A stretch of DNA of 64,000 bases from Bradyrhizobium sp. Ghvi (GTDB lineage: Bacteria > Pseudomonadota > Alphaproteobacteria > Rhizobiales > Xanthobacteraceae), in NCBI RefSeq assembly GCF_900115265.1, contig NZ_FOVU01000008.1, positions 124,001 to 188,000 on the forward strand, read 5' to 3'. This document shows, one piece after another, positions 1 to 8,000 of the stretch (positions within the stretch are counted from its first letter, which is position 1; each line of letters opens with the position of its first letter). The notes under the pieces were generated by a model. The model was not told where the DNA came from. It searched no databases and was given only the letters and a program-made list of their open reading frames with translations. The translations under genes and the position numbers were made by a program.

Positions 1-290
1 CCCTTGTTGACATGAGCACCGACGTCCACGGCGCGGGCAACCACACGTCCGCTAACGCGGAACGATAGATCGGCACGGAAGCGAGCCTGAACCTCGCCCG
101 TCAATGTGATGGTGGCCTGCCGCTCGCGCGGCTGCACGATCGCGGTCCGGACCAATGCGGCGCGGTTGGGCGTCTGCGCCGAGTGATCGTTGCAACCGGT
201 CAGAGCAAGGCTGACAAGCACGGCCGCTGCGACGCACCTCGCCGCATGTGGCGCTCGAACGGTACGAATTGGATGAGCCTGGATTGTCAT
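1..290 (-). CDS. RND efflux periplasmic adaptor (membrane fusion protein), N-terminal part
   Basis: The first 96 codons of a gene that runs off the left edge. The N-terminus has a positively charged stretch, a hydrophobic segment and a lipobox ending LALTGC with Cys at about residue 33, so a lipid-anchored periplasmic protein is expected. It is followed by a TGEVQARFRADLSFRVSGRV stretch, typical of the first beta-strands and lipoyl half-motif of HlyD/AcrA-type adaptors, which link an RND pump to an outer-membrane channel. The ATG overlaps the stop of the upstream kinase gene (ATGA), which implies translational coupling. The RND pump itself would lie outside the window. Confidence 0.85.
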   Translation of the reverse strand, partial: MTIQAHPIRTVRAPHAARCVAAAVLVSLALTGCNDHSAQTPNRAALVRTAIVQPRERQATITLTGEVQARFRADLSFRVSGRVVARAVDVGAHVNK

Positions 291-1066
291 GGCGCGACCG
301 GGCGGCGGGAAGGCGACAGCAGCCCGCCGAGCGCATCGGCGGCTTGGCGGGAAGCGAGCGCGGCGTCACTTGGAGCGGCGGCTTTGGCGCGGCGCGGAGC
401 CCTGATCTGGCGCGTTGCGATGGTCCAGTTTGCGTCCCGCTCGCGCTGGGTCAGCGGGAATGACAAGACGATCGAGGTGAACTCGGCGCCAAAACCCTGC
501 TCGATCCGGCCGCCGAGCCCCCGCGCGATATCCTTGGCAATTCGCAATTCGCGATCGGAAACGTCCCGCGCGGGACGCGAGCCGTTGTCCAGGATCACGC
601 AGTTCACCAGCGCGCCGTTGCGTGTCAGCTTGACCTTGATCTGCCCGGCCCGCCCGTCGAAACAGGCGTGCCTTGCCGCGTGCATCACGAGCTCATGGAC
701 GACCAGCCCCAGGTGCCAGCAGCGCTCCGGCTGAAGCGCAAGGGATTGGGTCGCGAAGGCCAATTGAATGTCCATCCGATCCAGGACCGCCCGCCGCATG
801 CCGCCGCCGAGCTTGCGAATGAAGGTGGCGGCGTGGATCAGCGTGTCGCCCGCGGGCGTGGCCAGCGCGCGATGCACATCGGCGTAGCCATGCAGCAGCT
901 CGACGACATCGCTCAGCGCGCGTTTGGCTTCCGTCGCCTCGACCCGGATGGCCGCGGCGGAGACCAAGTCGATGGCGAAGGCGACACCATTGGTGACCCT
1001 GTGATGCAGCTCGCGCAGCAGCACGCCTGGGTGCACGCCGGACGGGTCTGGGTTCGAAACAGTCAC
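287..1066 (-). CDS. Small sensor histidine kinase-like protein (HWE/HisKA_2 type)
   Basis: About 259 aa from a GTG start preceded by GAGGAG; the frame stays open further upstream, but only through the operator region. An H-box of HisKA_2/HWE type (LLRELHHRVTN) lies near residue 20, and a C-terminal GHKL-like ATPase region follows (HELVMHAARHA, then a Gly-rich LGGRIEQGFGAEF). There is almost no input domain before the H-box, so the protein is probably cytoplasmic and may take its signal from a partner. The N-box Asn normally seen in E-L-x-x-N-A is His here, so activity is uncertain. It is the first gene of an operon with the RND adaptor, which suggests a role in efflux control. Family assignment is good; function is inferred. 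Confidence 0.75.
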   Translation of the reverse strand: MTVSNPDPSGVHPGVLLRELHHRVTNGVAFAIDLVSAAAIRVEATEAKRALSDVVELLHGYADVHRALATPAGDTLIHAATFIRKLGGGMRRAVLDRMDIQLAFATQSLALQPERCWHLGLVVHELVMHAARHACFDGRAGQIKVKLTRNGALVNCVILDNGSRPARDVSDRELRIAKDIARGLGGRIEQGFGAEFTSIVLSFPLTQRERDANWTIATRQIRAPRRAKAAAPSDAALASRQAADALGGLLSPSRRPVAP

Positions 1067-1173
1067 GACATTCTCCTCATTCGGCTCGGACCATCGGGGC
1101 TCGAACGCCCCCAGCTTTGCGACCCGATCGTTCGGGACCACCCGGCTGGCCCGCAAAAGCGTCGAGATCGGAA

Positions 1174-1198
1174 TATAATAAACTATACCGTATATTTT
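1174..1198. promoter_or_regulatory. Candidate TetR operator with -10-like element, site 1
   Basis: A TATAAT hexamer (1174-1179) runs into AACTATACCGTATATTTT (1181-1198), whose core TATAC-C-GTATA is a perfect odd-centred palindrome. It lies between the divergent kinase/efflux operon and the TetR gene, where a TetR repressor would be expected to bind. A 16-of-18 match occurs at 3502-3519. That the adjacent TetR protein binds here is inference. Confidence 0.6.
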
Positions 1199-1276
1199 CT
1201 TTTTCTTGCCTTTCTTCGCGGGCCGTGTCAAGCGGGAAAGCGAAACGCACAGACTCGTGATTTCGGAGGTTTAAGA

Positions 1277-1927
1277 ATGAAGAAGACGAAGCGAGGCAGA
1301 CCGCCCAAGGATCTCGCCGGAGACGCGCCGGCACGCATTCTCGATGCGGCCCAGCAGCTGTTTTTGGAAAAGGGCTACCGCAGCGCCAGCATTGACGACA
1401 TTTCCGAGCTCGCCCCTGCAAGCAAGCCGACGATCTATGCCCATTTCCCCGGCAAGGAAGCGCTGTTCGCGGCGGTGGTGGCCCGCACGGTTGAGGGACT
1501 GACCGATTTCGAGGGCTTCTCGCCGGAAGGCCGCACCATTGAAGACAAATTGATGAACCTCGGTACCGCAATCGTCGAAAGATTCGTGGAGGAATCGGTG
1601 GACCTGGTCCGCGCGACCATCGCCGAATCGCAGCGATTTCCCGAATTGAGCCGCAACGTTCATGACACCGCGCGTGAACGCTCCCAGGCAGCGGTGTCCC
1701 AGTTGCTGGACGATGCCACGCAGAAGCTCGCGCGCAACCCGAGGGGCCCGTTTAGCCCCAAGCGAAGCCGCGCCACCGCGCAGATCTTCCTTGACCTCAT
1801 TCTACTGCCGATGCTGTTCCGCTCGCTCGTCGGCGAGACGCCGAAGGACTTGGAGAAGGAGCTTCCCGGCTTCGTGCGCGAGCGCGTCGGTTTTTTCCTG
1901 GCAGCCTGCGAGACGGATTGGTCTTAG
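1277..1927 (+). CDS. TetR/AcrR-family transcriptional regulator
   Basis: 216 aa; the ATG start follows GGAGG at 1265-1269. A basic KKTKRGRPPK tail leads into a TetR HTH (ILDAAQQLFLEKGYRSASIDDI, then KPTIYAHFPGKEALFAAVV). The C-terminal ligand/dimer domain resembles the AcrR-C type found in efflux regulators. It is divergent from the kinase-RND adaptor operon, with a palindromic operator between them, the usual layout of an autoregulated efflux repressor. Bradyrhizobium has a described flavonoid-responsive TetR (FrrA) in a comparable efflux setting; equivalence is not claimed. It overlaps the convergent next gene by 4 bp. Confidence 0.88.
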   Translation: MKKTKRGRPPKDLAGDAPARILDAAQQLFLEKGYRSASIDDISELAPASKPTIYAHFPGKEALFAAVVARTVEGLTDFEGFSPEGRTIEDKLMNLGTAIVERFVEESVDLVRATIAESQRFPELSRNVHDTARERSQAAVSQLLDDATQKLARNPRGPFSPKRSRATAQIFLDLILLPMLFRSLVGETPKDLEKELPGFVRERVGFFLAACETDWS

Positions 1928-2613
1928 GAGGATGAAGGCCCGTCCTCTTGATTTGGTCGGCGGGGAGGCGTCCGCGTCAGCCGGCGGCGCGACGCCATCT
2001 CGACCGACTGCCAGGATGGCGCACGCGCCAGAGCGCCCGCACAAAATCTGAACATCTCGTCGAAGCTTGGCCCCAGCGTCGCAGTGCCTAGCCCTGCGGG
2101 ATCGAGATGGACATCCATAGCGTCCAACAGGCAGCAGGTCAGCGCCATCGGGCTGCCGCCCTGCACTTCACCACTGGCTTGCCCGGCGCCGATGATCGGT
2201 CGTATCAGTGCTCTGATTCTGTCACGGTAGACGAGAACGACGGGCCAGCTCTGACGGACGGCCAACGCCACCAGATCCTGAAGCCCTCCGTGCTTCGCCA
2301 GCCGGGATTCATTGCAGTCGGCCAGCGCCTTGAGGATTGCGGCCAGGTGCCGCAGCGTCGGTCCGCTGCCGCCCGCCGCTTCAGATGCCGCGTCGACCAT
2401 TTCGTCGAGCATGCGCTCGACGACGGCTGCCTCGATCGCGCGCTTCGAGGGAAAGAAGCGGTAGATGTTGGCCGGGGACATCGACAGGCGCCGCGCAACA
2501 TCCGCAACGGTGGTCTTGTTGTGACCGATCTCGCAATATAGCTCGACCGCTGCCTGGATGATCCTGTTCCGGACATCGTGCCTGCCGAGGTGATGCGCAT
2601 GTTCTCGCTTCAT
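1924..2613 (-). CDS. TetR-family transcriptional regulator
   Basis: 229 aa. The N-terminal HTH is clear (RIIQAAVELYCEIGHNKTTV, then MSPANIYRFFPSKRAIEAAV), followed by an all-helical C-terminal domain and a basic, Pro-rich tail. It is the last gene of a three-gene minus-strand group, starting 4 bp after the stop of the preceding membrane protein gene, and its 3' end overlaps the convergent TetR gene. The C-terminal domain resembles TetR_C regulators of efflux loci. The ligand is unknown. Confidence 0.85.
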   Translation of the reverse strand: MKREHAHHLGRHDVRNRIIQAAVELYCEIGHNKTTVADVARRLSMSPANIYRFFPSKRAIEAAVVERMLDEMVDAASEAAGGSGPTLRHLAAILKALADCNESRLAKHGGLQDLVALAVRQSWPVVLVYRDRIRALIRPIIGAGQASGEVQGGSPMALTCCLLDAMDVHLDPAGLGTATLGPSFDEMFRFCAGALARAPSWQSVEMASRRRLTRTPPRRPNQEDGPSSS

Positions 2614-2617
2614 GTGA

Positions 2618-3055
2618 TCACTGCGCCGGAAGGTTCAGCAGTTCGCTGCGACAGGCTTCGCTGAAATCGCGCAGAGGATCCATTTCGTCGATAAAGTCCG
2701 GAAGGTCGACCAATGACCGGTTTGGCGACAGATAAGTCTCGATGATCAGGCGACCGGTTCGCTCGGCGGCGTGAACGACGTCGTCACTGGACAGGATCCG
2801 CATGCGGCCGATGAGCGTATAGAGCCCGACGAGCTGCGGGATTTCCGCCCTGTCGCTGACGAGCGCGTCGGCATAGAGCCGGGACGCCTCCTCGATAAAG
2901 CTCTTGTACAACCGTTCGCGCTTTTCGAACGAGCGAGCATGATGACGCTCTCGAAGCCTTCGGCGCCGGCTGAACCATCCGCTCATGATGGTCGAGATCG
3001 CCCCGAAGGCGGAGCCGCCGAAGGCGGCAAGGGCCGGGATATACATTGTGGTCAT
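2618..3055 (-). CDS. Small membrane-anchored protein of unknown function
   Basis: 145 aa from an ATG with AGGAAAG upstream. One hydrophobic segment at residues 5-25 (Ala/Gly-rich) is followed by a strongly basic SRRRRLRERHH stretch, suggesting N-terminal anchoring with a helical cytoplasmic body. No enzyme motif is recognised. It sits between a small secreted protein gene and a TetR gene and is probably co-transcribed with the latter (4-bp gap). The frame stays open upstream, but the better Shine-Dalgarno supports this start. Confidence 0.6.
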   Translation of the reverse strand: MTTMYIPALAAFGGSAFGAISTIMSGWFSRRRRLRERHHARSFEKRERLYKSFIEEASRLYADALVSDRAEIPQLVGLYTLIGRMRILSSDDVVHAAERTGRLIIETYLSPNRSLVDLPDFIDEMDPLRDFSEACRSELLNLPAQ

Positions 3056-3131
3056 CGATCTTTCCTGTGGCCGGTCGCGGCGCGGACGCATCAGGAGAGT
3101 GCTCAAGTGGCGCCCGCCGCGACGTCGCGCC

Positions 3132-3386
3132 TTAGCGGCTCCTCGCCGATCCGGTGCTTGCCTGCTCGAATACCGTCCTGCATGCCTGGCTAAGGCTCGA
3201 TTTCTGCTGTCGCAGACAGGCTTCGACTCCCGACGGATCGGGAATGTAGGCGCTGCACAGACGAAAGGCGTCGGGCGTACACGCTGCCCTCTGCTCTGCC
3301 GTGCCCTGGTTTTCCTGCGCCGATGCAGCTGCGCTGCCAATCGCCACCACGATTGCTGCGAACAGCGCCGGCATCAATCTCGTCAT
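3132..3386 (-). CDS. Small secreted cysteine-containing protein
   Basis: 84 aa with a clear signal peptide (hydrophobic ALFAAIVVAIGSAAASAQ, cleavage likely after ASA or AQ). The mature part has four Cys (CTPDAFRLCS...ACLRQ...QACR), which suggests a disulfide-bonded periplasmic protein like the short Cys-rich repeat proteins common in rhizobia. AGGAAC precedes the ATG. It is the first gene of the minus-strand group ending in the TetR gene, divergent from the operon that starts at 3536. Function is unknown. Confidence 0.65.
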   Translation of the reverse strand: MTRLMPALFAAIVVAIGSAAASAQENQGTAEQRAACTPDAFRLCSAYIPDPSGVEACLRQQKSSLSQACRTVFEQASTGSARSR

Positions 3387-3470
3387 GTCAGTTCCTTTCT
3401 CTGCGTGAGACTCTGGCTTGCTGGCGGACTTGCCCGCCCGATCCGCACACGCGCTTGTGAGGCCTTCGTC

Positions 3471-3519
3471 TTGACTTCGGTCCCGGCGCGTGATTTATAT
3501 GAACTATACGGTGTATTTT
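3471..3519 (+). promoter_or_regulatory. Sigma-70-like promoter with overlapping TetR-type operator, site 2
   Basis: TTGACT (3471-3476), a 17-bp spacer and TTTATA (3494-3499) make a good sigma-70-like promoter. The expected start point falls inside AACTATACGGTGTATTTT (3502-3519), which matches the operator at 1181-1198 in 16 of 18 positions. The Shine-Dalgarno of the next gene begins only 4 bp downstream. A repressor bound here would block initiation of the whole plus-strand series. Regulation is inferred from position. Confidence 0.6.
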
Positions 3520-3535
3520 ATTAAGGAGGCGCGGA

Positions 3536-3736
3536 ATGTCAAGCCTGCTGTTCGCTTTGATGCGCGAAAACCCGATACCGGGCCTCGCTGTCGCATCACT
3601 GAATGTCGTCATCGCCCTGTGCCTCATGGCATTGAGCCTGCTGCTGGGAATCACGATCGCAATGATCGCATGGGCCCATTCGCTCGCCACGCGCGAGCCC
3701 GCCCCGGTTCAGTTGGAGCGGAGGACGGTCGCATGA
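3536..3736 (+). CDS. Small single-pass membrane protein
   Basis: 66 aa with a strong AAGGAGG 6 bp before the ATG. The centre is one long hydrophobic stretch (ASLNVVIALCLMALSLLLGI and on to MIAW), so it is an inner-membrane peptide with a short polar C-tail. It is the first gene of the 3.5-9.0 kb series and overlaps the next gene by ATGA. No family is recognised. Confidence 0.65.
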   Translation: MSSLLFALMRENPIPGLAVASLNVVIALCLMALSLLLGITIAMIAWAHSLATREPAPVQLERRTVA

Positions 3737-3888
3737 CGCCGGCCCTGCTGATCGCCCGCGACTGCATCATCTACTGGGTCAACGTCTGGATCGCGCCGGT
3801 CGAATACGTGTTCGACATGATCGAGACCGAGCTTGCGCGCAGAGGCGTTGCGTCTGACCAGACCGACAACCTTCCACTTACTGTGTGA
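3733..3888 (+). CDS. Small hypothetical protein
   Basis: 51 aa, starting within the stop of the previous gene (ATGA). It begins MTPALLIARDCIIYWVNVWI and includes the acidic stretch EYVFDMIETELARR, suggesting a short amphipathic or membrane-associated helix. Support comes from the coupled start and operon position; function is unknown. Confidence 0.5.
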   Translation: MTPALLIARDCIIYWVNVWIAPVEYVFDMIETELARRGVASDQTDNLPLTV

Positions 3889-3892
3889 GACG

Positions 3893-4129
3893 ATGCCGGA
3901 TGGCCCCACGATGCTGAACTTCATCGAAGTCTTCGATGTGATGGACGTGGATCCAGACAGCGGCGATGCCGTGTGGACCGGCCTCACCGGCACGCGGTCG
4001 GCGCTCAGGCGTGACGGATTCACGATTGATCCTGACGTCGCGACCTATTGTCCGACCGATTGGCTCGACGAGCGCGGCTATCTCGACGCCGAGCTCGCAC
4101 GCAAGCATCCACGGCCGTGGAGCATCTGA
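3893..4129 (+). CDS. Hypothetical protein
   Basis: 78 aa from the ATG at 3893, 4 bp after the previous stop; another ATG lies at 3911. It is acidic and soluble, with DVMDVDPDSGDAVWTGL and a C-terminal YLDAELARKHPRPWSI. No known domain is seen. It sits in the same compact operon. Confidence 0.5.
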   Translation: MPDGPTMLNFIEVFDVMDVDPDSGDAVWTGLTGTRSALRRDGFTIDPDVATYCPTDWLDERGYLDAELARKHPRPWSI

Positions 4130-4169
4130 TGATGCGACGTAGCGATGCCGTTGTCGGGAGTCTCGTGCC

Positions 4170-4487
4170 GTGAGCCGACAAACCATCATGGCCATGCGCG
4201 CTGGCCGAGGGACCGAAGCCTCCCTGCCCCTGCGCGGCTACTTTCTGTCCGTCGGCGGTGCGCTGCTCTTCCTGCTTTGGGCAGCGGGCTCAATGCTGCC
4301 GGCGCCATGGCCTGGCCGCTTTACCGAGCCGGATCCCGCGGTACCTCCGATCCGCATCCACTCTGCGATGAAAGGACCGGAGCTCGTGGTGATCGACACC
4401 AACCAGTCACTGCCCGCGCCCTCCGCCAAGGAGATCGTCGTCGCCCACGCGGCCGCGCAGGCCATCGACCGACCTGACCGAGATTGA
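4170..4487 (+). CDS. Membrane-anchored hypothetical protein
   Basis: 105 aa from a GTG start. One transmembrane segment at residues 23-43 (GYFLSVGGALLFLLWAAGSM) is followed by a Pro-rich periplasmic part with IRIHSAMKGPELVVIDTNQS. The type resembles short membrane proteins in rhizobial operons; no function is known to me. It ends 4 bp before the PepSY gene. An internal ATG 6 codons in is an alternative start. Confidence 0.6.
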   Translation: MSRQTIMAMRAGRGTEASLPLRGYFLSVGGALLFLLWAAGSMLPAPWPGRFTEPDPAVPPIRIHSAMKGPELVVIDTNQSLPAPSAKEIVVAHAAAQAIDRPDRD

Positions 4488-4491
4488 TCCA

Positions 4492-5088
4492 ATGCCCAAG
4501 CAACATCTGTTAGCCCTGATCGTTTGGACCGCCATGCTGACAGCGAGCGGCGCCGTCGCGGACGTCCAGAGTCCTGCGGATACCGATAGAAGCACGACCG
4601 CGCCAGCCGACGCCGAGGACGCCACAATCCGCCGCGTACTCACGGAGTTCCGCACGGTTCGCGTCCCGCTCAGCCGCGCCATGGCGATCGCCGAGCGTCT
4701 GCATGAGGGCTCGAAGACAGCCGACATCAGCTTCGAGTCTGCCGGCGCCCCCATCTACCGCGTCCGCACGATCCGGAATGAACGGGTATGGGAGAACACC
4801 GTCGACGCGAACTCCGGCGGCATCGCGGGAAAGGAAGTGACGTCTTCGCTGCGGCAGCTCGGCCGCGAAGACCTCGCCAACATGATCGCACTCAAATGGA
4901 TCAAGCAGGAGTTGTCTGACGCCGTGCAGGTCGCAGAGCGAGCCGCGGCCGGCAGCGCGCTTGCCGGTGGGCTGGTCAGGCAGGACGGCAGGCTCAACTT
5001 CGTCGTGGTCGTCGCCGCGGGTGACGATTTGAAGGAAGTCATGCTCGCTCCGCCCAATGTCGCAAAGCAAGGCCCGATCCGTCGCTAG
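4492..5088 (+). CDS. Secreted PepSY-domain protein
   Basis: 198 aa. A signal peptide (HLLALIVWTAMLTASGAVAD) is followed by two segments that look like PepSY units: SRAMAIAERLHEGSKTADIS with FESAGAPIYRVRTI, and a second half around VAERAAAGSALAGGLVRQDG. PepSY domains occur in periplasmic modulators of peptidases or sensors. It lies in the TetR-operator operon between small membrane proteins and the patatin gene. The family is fairly clear; the partner is unknown. Confidence 0.7.
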   Translation: MPKQHLLALIVWTAMLTASGAVADVQSPADTDRSTTAPADAEDATIRRVLTEFRTVRVPLSRAMAIAERLHEGSKTADISFESAGAPIYRVRTIRNERVWENTVDANSGGIAGKEVTSSLRQLGREDLANMIALKWIKQELSDAVQVAERAAAGSALAGGLVRQDGRLNFVVVVAAGDDLKEVMLAPPNVAKQGPIRR

Positions 5089-5128
5089 GCCTGCGAACTA
5101 CGCCCGAAAATGAAAGAAAACACTCACG

Positions 5129-6295
5129 ATGAACTTCCAGCCTCGATCACAGATCTCGTCCGCCTCACGGCGCCTGCCCTTCGATTGCATCGCCCTGCTG
5201 TTGCAGGGCGGGGGTGCGCTCGGTGCCTATCAAGCCGGCGTCTATGAAGCCCTGGCTGAAGCCAGCATTCATCCCGATTGGGTCGCCGGCATTTCGATCG
5301 GCGCGATCAATGCCGCCATCATCGCCGGCAATCCGCCGGAGTCCCGCGTCGACCGTTTGCGCGATTTCTGGACCCAGGTCACCTCGACGGCGCCGTGGGA
5401 GTGGTCCGCTTTCAGCGATTGGGCGAAGACCGACAGCACGCGGAACCTCATCAATCAGATGAGCGCCGGTCTGGCGGCCACGTGTGGCGCAACCGGCTTT
5501 TTCTCCGCCCGTCCCGTCCTGCCCTGGCTGCAGCCCGGCGGAGCCAGCGATGCGACCAGCATCTATGACACGCGCGCGCTCAGGACCACGCTGGAGCGTT
5601 TGGTCGACTTCGATCGTCTCAACGCCGGGCTGACGCGCTTCAGTGCCGGCGCAGTCAACGTTCGGACCGGAAATTTCGTCTACTTCGACAACACGACCCA
5701 TACGATCCGGCCAGAGCACGTCATGGCCAGCGGCGCGCTGCCGCCCGGCTTTCCGGCCGTGGAAATCGAGGGCGAGCATTACTGGGACGGCGGCCTCGTC
5801 TCCAACACGCCGCTGCAATGGGTGATCGAATCCGACGCTCCGCAGGACATGCTCGCATTCCAGGTTGATCTCTGGAGCGCACGCGGCCAACTTCCCCGCA
5901 ACATGGCTGAGGTCGTCACGCGGCACAAGGAAATCCAGTTTTCGAGCCGGACGCGCGCCAGCACCGACCAGTTCAAACGCGTACAGCGGCTGCGGCGCGC
6001 GCTCACGCATCTGCTCGGCCGGTTGCCCGACGATCTCACCCAGCATGAGGACGTGAAGCTGCTCAGCACCGCAGTCTCCCGCAACGTCTACAACATCGTC
6101 CATCTGATCTATCGCGCGCGCAATCACGAGGGACACTCGAAGGACTACGAGTTCTCGCGGCTTTCCATGCAGGACCATTGGCGCGCCGGCTATCAAGATG
6201 CGCTGCGCACCCTGCGCCATCCCGAGGTGCTCGCCCGGCCAACGAGTCCCGACGGGGTCTTCACCTTCGATCTCGAACATGACGGCCGCGAGTAG
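5129..6295 (+). CDS. Patatin-like phospholipase (with DUF3734-type C-terminus)
   Basis: 388 aa. The oxyanion-hole motif LLLQGGGALGAYQAG is at residues 24-38, the nucleophile motif GISIG around residue 55 and the catalytic Asp in DGGLVSNTP around residue 216, together a complete Ser-Asp dyad. The C-terminal third (LSMQDHWRAGYQDALRTLRH) matches the extension of rhizobial patatins placed beside bdhA. No signal peptide is seen. Co-transcription with acetoacetate decarboxylase and 3-hydroxybutyrate dehydrogenase suggests action on lipid or poly-hydroxybutyrate stores; that link is contextual. Confidence 0.88.
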   Translation: MNFQPRSQISSASRRLPFDCIALLLQGGGALGAYQAGVYEALAEASIHPDWVAGISIGAINAAIIAGNPPESRVDRLRDFWTQVTSTAPWEWSAFSDWAKTDSTRNLINQMSAGLAATCGATGFFSARPVLPWLQPGGASDATSIYDTRALRTTLERLVDFDRLNAGLTRFSAGAVNVRTGNFVYFDNTTHTIRPEHVMASGALPPGFPAVEIEGEHYWDGGLVSNTPLQWVIESDAPQDMLAFQVDLWSARGQLPRNMAEVVTRHKEIQFSSRTRASTDQFKRVQRLRRALTHLLGRLPDDLTQHEDVKLLSTAVSRNVYNIVHLIYRARNHEGHSKDYEFSRLSMQDHWRAGYQDALRTLRHPEVLARPTSPDGVFTFDLEHDGRE

Positions 6296-6322
6296 CGGTT
6301 CCTGACGACACGGAGAACGCAT

Positions 6323-7114
6323 ATGCGTGAGACTGACGTGAAACGGCGAGCCTTTGCCATGCCCCTCACCAATCCGGCCTATCCTCCCGGGCCCTATCGA
6401 TTCGTCGATCGCGAATATCTGATCATCACCTATCGTACCGATCCGGCCAAGCTCCGAGAAATCGTTCCGGAGCCGCTGGAGGTGAACGAACGGGAAGCTC
6501 TCGTCAAATACGAGTTCATCCGGATGCCAGACTCCAGCGGCTTTGGCGACTACACGGAAAGCGGTCAGGTCATTCCGGTCTCCTTCCGCGGACGCGAGGG
6601 CGGCTACACGCACTGCATGTTCCTGAACGATGAAGGCCCCATCGCCGGCGGACGTGAGCTGTGGGGATTCCCGAAGAAGCTGGCGCAGCCGACACTGCGA
6701 ACCGAGACCGATACGCTGATCGGCACGCTGGATTACGGCCCACTGCGCGTCGCGACGGGAACGATGGGCTACAAGCACCGCGAGGCCGATCTGGCGAAGG
6801 TCAAGGCCGCTCTCAACGAGCCGACCTTCCTGCTCAAGATCATCCCGCACGTCGACGGCAGCCCACGGATCTGCGAACTCGTTCAATATCGTCTCGAGGA
6901 CATCGTGCTGAAGGGTGCCTGGACCGGGCCTGCGGCCCTCGCGTTGACGCCACATGCCCTGGCGCCCGTGGCCGAACTGCCGGTCCTGGAGATCATCTCC
7001 GCCGTCCACATCCGCGCCGATCTCACGCTCGGCCTCGGAACGGTGGTGCACGACTATCTGCAACATCAGGCGCGCGGCTCGACCCGCACCAACGAGAAGG
7101 CTCTGGTCTTTTGA
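6323..7114 (+). CDS. adc: Acetoacetate decarboxylase
   Basis: 263 aa, ATG with GGAG upstream. It converts acetoacetate to acetone and CO2. The Schiff-base region is recognisable as GGRELWGFPKKLAQP (catalytic Lys in GFPKK), preceded by the family signature FRGREGGYTHCMFLNDEG. Length and motifs fit an active enzyme. Placement between the patatin and 3-hydroxybutyrate dehydrogenase genes fits disposal or cycling of ketone bodies during poly-hydroxybutyrate turnover. Confidence 0.93.
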   Translation: MRETDVKRRAFAMPLTNPAYPPGPYRFVDREYLIITYRTDPAKLREIVPEPLEVNEREALVKYEFIRMPDSSGFGDYTESGQVIPVSFRGREGGYTHCMFLNDEGPIAGGRELWGFPKKLAQPTLRTETDTLIGTLDYGPLRVATGTMGYKHREADLAKVKAALNEPTFLLKIIPHVDGSPRICELVQYRLEDIVLKGAWTGPAALALTPHALAPVAELPVLEIISAVHIRADLTLGLGTVVHDYLQHQARGSTRTNEKALVF

Positions 7115-7184
7115 CTTCAACTGCGCGTCGCGATCCCCGGTGCGGCGCCGATCCGGCTTTGCGTGTTGCGAGGAAGTGTAAGAA

Positions 7185-7973
7185 ATGGGAATTCTGAACG
7201 GTAAGACGGCGGTCGTCACCGGCTCGACCAGCGGCATCGGTCTCACCTGTGCAAAGGCCTTCGCTGGCGCCGGCGCCAATGTCGTTATCAATGGCATGGG
7301 CGCACCTGACGATATCGAGCAGGCGCGTGCTGCCATCGAGCGCGAATTCGCGGTCAAGGCGATCTACTCTCCCGCGGACATGACCAAGCCGCGCGAGATA
7401 GCCTGGCTCATCGCACATGCCGAAGAGACCTTCGGCAGCGTCGACATCCTGGTCAACAATGCCGGCATCCAGCACGTTGCGCCGATCGAGGACTTCCCCG
7501 CCGAGAAGTGGGATGCGATCATCGCGATCAACCTGTCCGCCGCCTTCCATGCCATCCGTGCGGCGGTACCCGGCATGAAGAAGCGCGGCTGGGGCCGCAT
7601 CATCACCACCGCTTCGGCACATTCGATGGTCGCCTCGCCCTTCAAGTCGGCCTATGTCGCGGCTAAGCACGGCATCGCCGGCCTCACCAAGACGGTCGCG
7701 CTGGAGCTCGCACGCTCCAAGATCACCTGCAACTGCATCAGCCCCGGCTATGTCTGGACGCCGCTCGTCGAGAAGCAAATTCCGAACACGATGGCGGCCC
7801 GGCGCATGCGCAGAGACGAGGTGATCAGCGATCTCCTGCTCGCCGCGCAGCCCACCAAGGAGTTCGTCACCGTCGAGCAGGTCGCCTCGCTCGCGCTGTT
7901 CCTGTGCAGCGACGACGCCGCCCAGATCACAGGCGCCAACCTCTCAATGGATGGGGGCTGGACGGCGGCCTAG
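7185..7973 (+). CDS. bdhA: 3-Hydroxybutyrate dehydrogenase (SDR family)
   Basis: 262 aa classical short-chain dehydrogenase. The cofactor motif is TGSTSGIG (residues 12-19), NNAG is near residue 91, catalytic Ser is in TTASAHSMVASP and YVAAK holds Tyr/Lys. The EKQIPNTMAARRM region and DGGWTAA C-terminus are typical of BdhA, which interconverts 3-hydroxybutyrate and acetoacetate with NAD. AGGAAG precedes the ATG. The upstream adc gene uses its product. Confidence 0.93.
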   Translation: MGILNGKTAVVTGSTSGIGLTCAKAFAGAGANVVINGMGAPDDIEQARAAIEREFAVKAIYSPADMTKPREIAWLIAHAEETFGSVDILVNNAGIQHVAPIEDFPAEKWDAIIAINLSAAFHAIRAAVPGMKKRGWGRIITTASAHSMVASPFKSAYVAAKHGIAGLTKTVALELARSKITCNCISPGYVWTPLVEKQIPNTMAARRMRRDEVISDLLLAAQPTKEFVTVEQVASLALFLCSDDAAQITGANLSMDGGWTAA

Positions 7974-8000
7974 CCCGTTCAATTCAAGGAGCATTCGATC

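Noticed and set aside
287..1231. A 314-aa start for the HWE-type kinase at 1231
   Set aside because: It would read through the palindromic operator and a lysine-rich stretch; GTG at 1066 has a good GAGGAG and starts just before the H-box.
5165..7357. A 730-aa minus-strand open frame
   Set aside because: It is the shadow of the patatin, adc and bdhA genes; composition is Arg/Gly/Asp-rich without domains and the plus-strand genes have clear motifs.
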